A DNA stretch of 11,109 bases from JBBAAW01 sp964574405. Lineage in GTDB: Bacteria > Patescibacteriota > WWE3 > UBA101185 > UBA10185. Below the pieces are notes generated by a model that saw only the letters and a program-made list of their open reading frames with translations, did no database searches and had not been told where the DNA came from. Position 1 is the first letter of the stretch. Every line of letters begins with the position of its first letter. Location: the NCBI GenBank assembly GCA_964574405.1, contig CAZNNN010000023.1, forward strand, positions 1 to 11,109, read 5' to 3'. This document shows, one piece after another, positions 5,775 through 11,109 of the stretch. The translations under genes and the position numbers were made by a program.

Positions 5775-7553
5775 CTACTCCATGGCAACCCGCAAAACCT
5801 CTTCAATGGATGTAACGCCTTCTAAAGCTTTTATGTAGCCATCTTGCAACAAAGTAAGCATGCCTTCTTCCATGGCCACTTTGTTAATTTCCGATTCAGG
5901 CGTTTTGTTAAGCATTAATCGTTTGATGCTTTCTGAAACCTGCAAAACCTCATAAATGCCGGATCTACCCTTATAACCGGTTTCCCCACATTTATTACAA
6001 CCTGCACCTCTGTATAGCTTTACTTGGCTTTGTCCAACCTTTTTAACCGCCTCCGCCACACTTTTATCCCGTGCCAACATTAATTGAGAGTCGCTAACCG
6101 TACTTAGAGCATTTCTTATATCCACAATAAGTTCTTGGAGGGGATCGTAAGCGGTTTTGCAGTTTTCGCAAATTTTTCTTACCAATCTTTGGGCTAACAC
6201 CACATTTAAAGTGGACGCCAGCAAAAAGTTTTCTACGCCCATATCTATAAGCCTAGGTATTGCACCAGCAGAGGAGTTTGTGTGTAAAGTAGATAAAACC
6301 AAATGACCAGTTAGGGCGGCCTGAATAGCCAGCTCTGCCGTTTCACCGTCTCTAATTTCTCCCACCATAATAATGTTGGGATCCTGTCTTAAAAAGGATC
6401 TTAGCCCGGAAGCAAAGCTAAGCCCGGCTTGCGGATTTATTTGCACCTGATTAACTCCCTTAATCTTAATTTCCACTGGGTCTTCAAGTGTAACAATGTT
6501 TACTTTAGAGGTGTTAAGTTTAGAAAGCGCCGTAGCAAGGGTAACTGTTTTACCAGAACCCGTTGGACCGGTTACTAAAATTATGCCGTTTGACTTTAAA
6601 AGCGCCTCTTCAAAACGCTTGAGTGAAAGCCCCGTTAAGCCCAAGTCTTTAAAAGTGTAAACATTGGCCTCGTCCTTTAAAAGCCTAATCACTACTTTTT
6701 CTCCATTAACCGTGGGAAGCGTAGAGATACGCAAATCCGTAAAAGTTGTACCTACCTGAATTTTAAACCTACCATCTTGGGGAACGCGTTTTTCGTCAAT
6801 TTTTAAGTTGGACAAAATCTTGATGCGCGCCACCACACTTTCCTGCATGGCTTTTGGCAGGGTATGCCTTTCACCCAAAATCCCGTCCACCCTGTACCTA
6901 ATTCGCATGTTGGACTCTTCCGGTTCCAAATGAATATCTGAAGCCCCACTTTTAACGGCCGTTTCTAGCAAAATGTTTACAATTCTTGCCACGGGCGCAT
7001 CTTTTAAACTGGTAATATTTTCTAACGACTGGTGGGATTCTTCTATTTTTAAGGTGGTTAAATTTATTTCCTCAAGCGCTTCGGTAACTTCTTCTTTAAT
7101 AGACTTACCGTAATTTTCGTCCACCACCTTATGAAGTTCGGACGGTGGGGAGATGTAGGCAATAATTTTATACCCCAACTTTTTCTCCAAAAAGGAAATA
7201 AATTGCAAATCCAGCGGGTCAACCATGGCTACATGCAAGGTTTGGTTTGCCGTGTCGTGCAAAAAAGGAACAATAGTGTAGGTTTTTGCCAGTTGGGTGG
7301 GGATAAGATTAAGCAGTGCTTCGTCAAACTTTTTTTCTAGCAGGGAAATGTAGGGGATATTGTAAAACTCTGAATACGCTTTAGCATAATCTTCATCGCT
7401 AATATACGACCCTTTTAAAACGATATCGCTTACGCTTTCAATTCCTTTTACGGTTTCGTCTTTAATGCTTTTTAACTTGGACTCATCTATTAAACCTTTA
7501 TCAAAAAGAAAATCCTCAAAACTTGTTTTATTTTGCAAAGCGTCTACAAACAT
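5775..7553 (-). CDS. pilB: Type IV pilus assembly ATPase PilB (GspE family)
   Basis: This 592-aa protein is of normal PilB length. Residues 1-150 form an MshEN-type N-terminal domain (LIDESKL..., YNIPYISL, LIPTQLAKTYTIVPF). A linker and second N-domain follow (about 180-300, with ASDIHLEP and RYRVDG). Then come Walker A GPTGSGKT (329-336), Asp box TLEDPVE (355-361), Walker B NIIMVGEI (393-400), His box STLHTNSSA (421-429) and a zinc tetracysteine C462/C465 plus C519/C522. All catalytic signatures are intact, so an active extension motor is expected, working on PilC. MshEN domains in some homologues bind c-di-GMP; whether this one does cannot be judged here. It lies 24 nt downstream of holB, with a possible own promoter at 7588-7560, and 45 nt upstream of pilT. 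The assignment is secure. Confidence 0.97.
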   Translation of the reverse strand: MFVDALQNKTSFEDFLFDKGLIDESKLKSIKDETVKGIESVSDIVLKGSYISDEDYAKAYSEFYNIPYISLLEKKFDEALLNLIPTQLAKTYTIVPFLHDTANQTLHVAMVDPLDLQFISFLEKKLGYKIIAYISPPSELHKVVDENYGKSIKEEVTEALEEINLTTLKIEESHQSLENITSLKDAPVARIVNILLETAVKSGASDIHLEPEESNMRIRYRVDGILGERHTLPKAMQESVVARIKILSNLKIDEKRVPQDGRFKIQVGTTFTDLRISTLPTVNGEKVVIRLLKDEANVYTFKDLGLTGLSLKRFEEALLKSNGIILVTGPTGSGKTVTLATALSKLNTSKVNIVTLEDPVEIKIKGVNQVQINPQAGLSFASGLRSFLRQDPNIIMVGEIRDGETAELAIQAALTGHLVLSTLHTNSSAGAIPRLIDMGVENFLLASTLNVVLAQRLVRKICENCKTAYDPLQELIVDIRNALSTVSDSQLMLARDKSVAEAVKKVGQSQVKLYRGAGCNKCGETGYKGRSGIYEVLQVSESIKRLMLNKTPESEINKVAMEEGMLTLLQDGYIKALEGVTSIEEVLRVAME

Positions 7554-7559
7554 AGGCAG

Positions 7560-7588
7560 TATCTACATATTAGCACACTATTTGTGCA
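7560..7588 (-). promoter_or_regulatory. Possible promoter and start-proximal box of pilB
   Basis: On the minus strand TGCACA (7588-7583, 4 of 6 to TTGACA) is followed by 17 nt and TAGATA (7565-7560, 3 of 6 to TATAAT), then CTGCCT and ATG 7553. The -35 lies in the last codons of holB. The match is weak, but the spacing is canonical and the -10 region is shared with pilT. An overlapping small dyad, GCACA-N5-TGTGC, spans 7573-7587. Confidence 0.3.
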
Positions 7589-8210
7589 TCAAAAATATAT
7601 CTTCCAGCGCAAATTTAAGCGCCACATTAGCCTCTTTAATGTCTTTTATGGCCTTTTCCATCTTTTGGACTAGAGAAACAGGGGAGAAGTGATTAATGTT
7701 GTACCTCAATAAACCCTCCAAAAACTCCACCACCTCGTCTTTATCTTTTTGACTTACTTCTTTTGCCAAATCAAACAGCTCCTCATAACTTTTGTCTGCC
7801 AAATTATAAACCGTGGATGCTGTACCCGTGGACTTCAAAACTACTTTCTGACACCTAGAAACCACCGTAGGCAAAAGTGAACCCTCATTGTCACAAAGTA
7901 AAATAATTAATCCAAAAACAGGCGGTTCTTCCAAAATTTTAAGCAAACTTCCTTGAGCGTCGTCCGTAAGCATTTGCGCATCTTCAATTACAATCGCCTT
8001 AATCTTTTTCTCAAAAGGTAGCTCCTGCAAAAACTTTTTTACCTCTTTAGCTTGCGCAATACCAATGGATTTCTTTTCACCTTCTTTTTGGACTATTAGA
8101 AGATCGGGACTGGCTACATCGATTGTAAAGCCGTGCGTGGCTAAAAGTTCCCACGCCTTTATAAGTCGCTCCTTTTTATTAAAACCTGTAATCAGCACAG
8201 AACCTAACAT
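7578..8210 (-). CDS. holB: DNA polymerase III delta'-like clamp-loader subunit (short, no P-loop)
   Basis: This 210-aa protein carries the delta'/gamma hallmark segments: IEDAQMLTDDAQGSLLKILEEPP (75-97, the Walker B-like IDEAH.M...A.NALLKTLEEPP region) and a sensor-1/SRC-like LPTVVSRCQ (113-121). The family normally exceeds 300 aa and starts with an AAA+ P-loop. Here the N-terminus (LITGFNKKERLIKAW, 6-20) has no GxxxxGK[ST], and the C-terminal collar domain is shortened. E. coli delta' also does not hydrolyse ATP, so a structural clamp-loader role remains possible. It starts at ATG 8210, 17 nt from the divergent protease start, and precedes pilB by 24 nt, making it the first gene of the pilus run. 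Its being a regulatory paralogue rather than the replication subunit is the alternative. Family confidence is good, exact subunit identity moderate. Confidence 0.75.
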   Translation of the reverse strand: MLGSVLITGFNKKERLIKAWELLATHGFTIDVASPDLLIVQKEGEKKSIGIAQAKEVKKFLQELPFEKKIKAIVIEDAQMLTDDAQGSLLKILEEPPVFGLIILLCDNEGSLLPTVVSRCQKVVLKSTGTASTVYNLADKSYEELFDLAKEVSQKDKDEVVEFLEGLLRYNINHFSPVSLVQKMEKAIKDIKEANVALKFALEDIFLMHK

Positions 8211-8218
8211 GCTATAAT
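8210..8218 (+). promoter_or_regulatory. Extended -10 promoter of the aspartic protease gene
   Basis: TGC-TATAAT (8210-8218) is a perfect -10 with the extended TGn motif; no good -35 is visible, as is usual for extended -10 promoters. Nine nt separate it from ATG 8228, so the mRNA would be leaderless or nearly so. On the other strand TATTAT (8222-8217 or 8219-8214) could serve holB, whose ATG is at 8210, making the 17-nt gap a compact divergent promoter. Confidence 0.55.
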
Positions 8219-8227
8219 AATAACATT

Positions 8228-8584
8228 ATGGGCATGACGCATGTGGAACTTACAATTAAAAATCCCGCCAATCCTAAAATCACAGAAACGGGCAATTTTT
8301 TAGTTGACAGTGGGGCATCTTTTACCGTTTTACCAAAAGATTTTGTGGATAAATTAAAATTATGCCCCAATTTTAAGCGTGAATTTACTTTAGCGGACGG
8401 TAAAAAGGTTGCTCGCCAAATTGGAAGCGCCTCCATAAAATACGGTTCAGATGAAATTGTAACACCTGTGGTTCTGGGCAAAAAAGGCGATAATCCGCTT
8501 TTAGGTGCTATTACTTTAGAATCCTTTGGACTTTTACTGGACCCGTTCCAACGCAAACTGTATAAATCCACTATGATGATGTAA
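8228..8584 (+). CDS. Retropepsin-like (clan AA) aspartic protease, single domain
   Basis: This 118-aa protein has one aspartic protease half: FLVDSGASFTVLP (24-36) with the catalytic D27-S28-G29, and a distal LLGAITLESFGLLLDP (91-106), which matches the 'LLG...L...G..vDp' strand of bacterial gag-asp-type proteases. With one DSG motif it must act as a homodimer, like retroviral proteases. No signal peptide or membrane segment is seen, so it is probably cytoplasmic. No retroelement genes are nearby, so this is a cellular family member. ATG 8228 is chosen for its position 9 nt after a perfect -10; the ATG at 8234 is an alternative. The gene ends 4 nt before gyrB, suggesting an operon. Its substrate is unknown. 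Confidence 0.85.
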   Translation: MGMTHVELTIKNPANPKITETGNFLVDSGASFTVLPKDFVDKLKLCPNFKREFTLADGKKVARQIGSASIKYGSDEIVTPVVLGKKGDNPLLGAITLESFGLLLDPFQRKLYKSTMMM

Positions 8585-8588
8585 AACT

Positions 8589-10577
8589 ATGGCTAAAGAA
8601 GTTAAAAAACAAATGGCAGAAGATTACGGTGTTGACCAGATTCAGGTGCTAGAAGGCTTGGAGCCGGTAAGAAAACGCCCTGGTATGTACATTGGCTCCA
8701 CGGGTATAGAAGGCTTGCATCATTTGGTAACGGAAATTGTTAATAATTCCATGGATGAGGCTATTGCAGGCTTTGCCACCCATGTTAAGCTGGAGTTTTT
8801 TAAGGACGGATCCGTAGCGGTGTACGATAACGGCAGAGGTATTCCTTACGGCATTAAGCCGGAATACGGCGTTTCCGCACTAGAACTGGCATTTACCAGA
8901 CTCCATGCGGGCGGTAAATTTGGCGGGGGCAGTTATAAAGTTTCCAGCGGACTTCACGGCGTAGGCTCATCCGTAGTCAACGCGCTGGCTTCTTGGTGCA
9001 GAGTAATTGTAAAAAGAAATGGCGACACGGTAATGCAAGAATACCAAGACGGCGGAAAGCCGTTAGCACCAGTGGGTAAAATTGACCCTAAAAAACCTAC
9101 CTCCAAGCTAAAAACCGCCGAGTGGCTAGTGGACATACCTTCATGGAACTATCCAACCGCTACTATTGTGCAGTTTAGCCCCGATCCAACCATCTTTGAA
9201 ACCACTAATTTTGTTTTTAAATACTTTTTAACTCAAATTCGCGAGTACGCCTATTTAACCGCGGGTATCAAGTTTGAACTCATTGATCACCGAACAGATG
9301 AGTCGTATACCTATTACTTTGAGGGCGGTATCAAAACATTTTTGGACAATTTAAATAGCAATAAAAAAGTCGTGCACCAAAAACCCTTTTATGTTAAAAA
9401 AGAAAATGACGGCGTTATGGTGGAGGTGGCTTTTCAGTATAACGACAGCTTTAACGAAAATGTTTTGTGTTTTGCCAACCATGTTAAAAACCCAGAAGGT
9501 GGCACCCATTTAACAGGTTTTAGAAGCGCTCTTACCAAAACCATTAATGATTACGCCCGTAAAAAAGGCTATCTTAAGGACGGCGAGGAAAATTTAACCG
9601 GTGAGGACACCAAAGAGGGGCTTTCCGCCATAGTTTCCGTTAAGCTGGATTCCTCTATCTTGCAGTTTGAAGGTCAAACCAAAGCAAAACTAGGAAATAC
9701 TAATGTACGACAGGCAGTGGAGACGGTGTTAAAAGAGTCGCTCGACTTGTTTTTTGAGGAAAACCCCAGGGAGGCGCAAGCAATTGTGGAAAAAAATGTT
9801 ATTTCCATGAAAGCGCGAATGGCCGCCAAAGCCGCACGCGACACGGTAATTAGAAAATCTGCGTTGGAGGGTGGGGGAGTGTTACCAGGGAAATTGGCGG
9901 ATTGTCAGGAAAAAGATCCCACAAAAACGGAGCTCTTTATAGTGGAAGGAGATTCCGCCGGTGGTAGCGCCAAGGCGGGGCGGGATAGAAAGATCCAAGC
10001 TATTTTGCCCCTTTTTGGAAAACCCTTAAACAGCGAACGAGCGCGCCTAGATAAAATAGTAGATTCCGACCGTTTTAAAAATCTCATTACCGCGATAGGT
10101 GCGGGTATTGGGGAAGCGTATAATTCCGCCAAGCTTCGCTACGGCAAAGTTATTATCATGTCCGATGCCGATGTTGACGGCTCGCACATCCAAACCCTTT
10201 ACCTTACCTTTTTCTACCGCCACATGGTGGAACTTATTGTTAACGGGCACATTTACCTTTCCGTTCCGCCCTTATACAAAGCCTTGTGGGGTAAAGAAAA
10301 AAAATATTTGTTTGACGACTTAGAAAGGGAAGAGTTTATAAAAACTGATGCCAGTAAAAAAGCTATTATTCAACGATTTAAAGGGTTGGGAGAAATGAAC
10401 GCCATAGAACTTTGGGAAACCACCATGGATCCATCAACACGCAAGCTTAAAAAGATTGCAGTTGCCGACGCCTCCAAAGCCGATGAGGTCTTTACCATGT
10501 TAATGGGGGATGAAGTTGCTCCGCGCAAGCGCTTTATTCAAACCCACGCCAAACAGGCTAATGTTGACATTACTTAA
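8589..10577 (+). CDS. gyrB: DNA gyrase subunit B
   Basis: This 662-aa type IIA topoisomerase ATPase subunit lacks the long insertion of proteobacterial GyrB. The GHKL ATPase contains E49 and N53 (EIVNNSMDEA), DNGRGIP (80-86), HAGGKFGGG (106-114), GLHGVG (121-126) and the transducer QTKAKLGN (363-370, Lys365). The TOPRIM domain has EGDSAGGSAKAGRDR (453-467) and DADVDG (526-531), and the tail has QRFKGLGEMN and LWETTMDP. All are intact, so the protein should be active; with GyrA (not in the window) it introduces negative supercoils. Ala191 replaces the Gly that usually precedes the Thr of the coumarin pocket (ATIVQF). The start follows the protease stop by 4 nt, with no Shine-Dalgarno sequence, implying coupling. 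ParE is the alternative; GyrB is favoured by overall motif match. Confidence 0.93.
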   Translation: MAKEVKKQMAEDYGVDQIQVLEGLEPVRKRPGMYIGSTGIEGLHHLVTEIVNNSMDEAIAGFATHVKLEFFKDGSVAVYDNGRGIPYGIKPEYGVSALELAFTRLHAGGKFGGGSYKVSSGLHGVGSSVVNALASWCRVIVKRNGDTVMQEYQDGGKPLAPVGKIDPKKPTSKLKTAEWLVDIPSWNYPTATIVQFSPDPTIFETTNFVFKYFLTQIREYAYLTAGIKFELIDHRTDESYTYYFEGGIKTFLDNLNSNKKVVHQKPFYVKKENDGVMVEVAFQYNDSFNENVLCFANHVKNPEGGTHLTGFRSALTKTINDYARKKGYLKDGEENLTGEDTKEGLSAIVSVKLDSSILQFEGQTKAKLGNTNVRQAVETVLKESLDLFFEENPREAQAIVEKNVISMKARMAAKAARDTVIRKSALEGGGVLPGKLADCQEKDPTKTELFIVEGDSAGGSAKAGRDRKIQAILPLFGKPLNSERARLDKIVDSDRFKNLITAIGAGIGEAYNSAKLRYGKVIIMSDADVDGSHIQTLYLTFFYRHMVELIVNGHIYLSVPPLYKALWGKEKKYLFDDLEREEFIKTDASKKAIIQRFKGLGEMNAIELWETTMDPSTRKLKKIAVADASKADEVFTMLMGDEVAPRKRFIQTHAKQANVDIT

Positions 10578-10592
10578 TAGATGCTTTACACT
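10564..10592 (+). promoter_or_regulatory. Sigma70-type promoter inside the 3' end of gyrB
   Basis: TTGACA (10564-10569) lies in the last gyrB codons and is followed by a 17-nt spacer and TACACT (10587-10592, 4 of 6). The predicted start is near 10599. The -35 could be a by-product of the codons GTT GAC ATT, but the spacing is ideal and a structured segment begins right at the predicted start. Confidence 0.5.
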
Positions 10593-10598
10593 AAAATT

Positions 10599-10748
10599 GC
10601 TAAGGACTGATGAGCGAGCGTGATGCCACAACCCAGTTTTTTTGCTTTTATAGCACTTCCTTAGTCGGCAACATTTTACAACATGTCTGGGTAACGCACT
10701 TTGCAATAATTTTATTAGATTGGTGAATGGGTACCATCCGATTTTTAT
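10599..10748 (+). ncRNA. Candidate structured small RNA (unrecognised family, possible pseudoknot)
   Basis: This gene-free stretch lies between gyrB and greA, with a promoter before it and a terminator-like hairpin after it. Long-range complementarities are CTAAGGA (10600-10606) with TCCTTAG (10658-10664), and ACCCAG (10631-10636) with CTGGGT (10687-10692). These two helices cross, which is a pseudoknot topology. GCGT (10618-10621) with ACGC (10694-10697) extends the second helix, and a local hairpin TGCT-TTTAT-AGCA (10643-10655) sits inside. There is no substantial open frame. It lacks the conserved cores I would expect for SRP RNA, tmRNA or 6S RNA. A 5' leader of greA is the alternative, though the terminator and a separate greA promoter argue against that. 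Confidence 0.4.
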
Positions 10749-10750
10749 TT
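10719..10750 (+). terminator. Probable intrinsic terminator after gyrB / candidate RNA
   Basis: ATTGG (10719-10723) and ATGG (10727-10730) pair with CCAT (10734-10737) and CCGAT (10738-10742) around the loop GTA, with a 3-nt bulge (TGA) on the 5' side and one G-U pair. A T-rich run (TTTTTATTTTATTT) follows immediately on the plus strand. It would end both gyrB read-through and the candidate small RNA. Confidence 0.5.
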
Positions 10751-10820
10751 TATTTAATGGTGTTTTAAGAACCCCCTAAGGCTGATTACTCAACCTCCAA
10801 TTATAAAATTCTAGCAGGTC

Positions 10821-10850
10821 TTGCTTCAATGTCAAATCAACTGGTATAAG
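10821..10850 (+). promoter_or_regulatory. Promoter of greA (extended -10, leaderless type)
   Basis: TGG-TATAAG (10842-10850) is an extended -10 with 5 of 6 matches; TTGCTT (10821-10826) lies 18 nt upstream as a weak -35. ATG 10858 follows the -10 after only 7 nt, with no Shine-Dalgarno sequence, so transcription should begin at the start codon. Confidence 0.5.
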
Positions 10851-10857
10851 TAACTTT

Positions 10858-11109
10858 ATGTTAACATTTGAAGAAATGGAAAAGCTAAGAATTGAACTTA
10901 GTAATCTAAGACAAAGGCGGGACGAACTGATTTTAGAACTTGGGGAATATGCGCGAGAAAACAACGATCTAAGGGAAAATTCCGCTTATCTTCATACCGA
11001 ACAAAAAATTCAACTTATCGATGCACAAATAGCTAGGATTCTCGCGGAATTTACTAAGCTTAATATCGAAAAAATCAAAGTAGCATACGCCCTTAAAAAA
11101 CCGCGCAAA
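10858..11109 (+). CDS. greA: GreA/GreB-type transcription elongation factor, N-terminal part (runs off the right edge)
   Basis: The frame from ATG 10858 stays open for 84 codons to the window end. The N-terminal MLTFEEMEKLRIELSNL leads into a long helical hairpin with ARENNDLRENSAYLHTEQK (32-50). This matches the Gre coiled-coil tip (AREHGDLKENAEYHAAREQ in E. coli). The two acidic residues that coordinate the second magnesium ion in RNA polymerase are present as Asp37 and Glu40 (equivalent to D41/E44 of E. coli GreA). Gre factors enter the polymerase secondary channel and trigger cleavage of backtracked RNA. The C-terminal FKBP-like domain lies beyond the window, so I cannot exclude a coiled-coil-only variant. 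The start is fixed by a -10 box 7 nt upstream and an in-frame stop at 10804. Confidence 0.8.
   Translation, partial: MLTFEEMEKLRIELSNLRQRRDELILELGEYARENNDLRENSAYLHTEQKIQLIDAQIARILAEFTKLNIEKIKVAYALKKPRK

Noticed and set aside
8561..8566. TATAAA as a gyrB-specific -10
   Set aside because: No -35 lies at acceptable spacing, and the ATG is 22 nt away, unlike the other starts here. Co-transcription with the protease is simpler.
8212..8571. Minus-strand open frame of 119 codons opposite the aspartic protease
   Set aside because: The plus-strand product has a clear DSG protease motif and promoter; the antisense product shows no domain.
10600..10664. Hammerhead-ribozyme-like core: CTGATGAG at 10607-10614 next to a 7-bp helix
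   Set aside because: The required GAAA box is absent from the following region, and the bases before TCCTTAG do not give a proper NUH cleavage site with direct stacking on the helix.
1..11109. CRISPR arrays, tRNA/rRNA genes, insertion sequences
   Set aside because: I saw no regularly spaced repeats, no cloverleaf with a TTCRA box, and no transposase-like frame or terminal inverted repeats.

Overview
The window reads like a piece of chromosome from a small-genome bacterium, most likely a Patescibacteria/CPR lineage (something near Katanobacteria or Microgenomates). This is inferred from the compact gene packing, the near-identical 'GFTLVELLVVIAIIAILA' pilin N-termini, a stripped-down type IV pilus set with no outer-membrane components in view, a very short DNA polymerase III delta'-like protein, and frequent lack of Shine-Dalgarno sequences. 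TGA is used as a stop (pilT and the second minor pilin), so the UGA=Gly code of some CPR groups does not apply. No database search was possible.

Layout. Positions 1-83 (minus) hold the start of a secreted protein that runs off the left edge. Positions 52-927 (minus) encode the prepilin peptidase PilD. A divergent promoter at about 949-1000 separates it from three plus-strand minor pilin-like genes (1009-1440, 1551-2183, 2220-2825). The second and third pilins share a duplicated promoter-leader-helix module joined to unrelated globular domains. A GC-rich hairpin (2854-2875) lies between this cluster and a convergent minus-strand run ordered holB (8210 to 7578), pilB, pilT, pilC and the probable major pilin pilA (3445 to 2906). 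At 8211-8227 the layout diverges again. On the plus strand come a small retropepsin-like aspartic protease (8228-8584) and, 4 nt later, gyrB (8589-10577). A 280-nt gap follows, containing a promoter, a candidate structured small RNA and a terminator, then the 5' part of a GreA-type elongation factor (10858 to the window edge).

How the genes fit together. PilD removes leader peptides from all four pilins. PilB powers assembly, PilT powers retraction, and PilC is the inner-membrane platform. PilA is probably the main fibre subunit, and the three six-cysteine, tryptophan-rich pilins are probably tip or minor subunits. The rest is replication and transcription housekeeping (HolB-like protein, GyrB, GreA) and one protease of unknown target.

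Two patterns stand out. Several genes (three pilins, the protease, greA, perhaps pilB and pilT) have a -10-like hexamer only 6-10 nt before the start codon and no Shine-Dalgarno sequence, which predicts leaderless mRNAs; pilA alone has a near-perfect ribosome-binding site. The gyrB-greA gap looks like an independent transcription unit for an unrecognised, possibly pseudoknotted RNA of about 150 nt.
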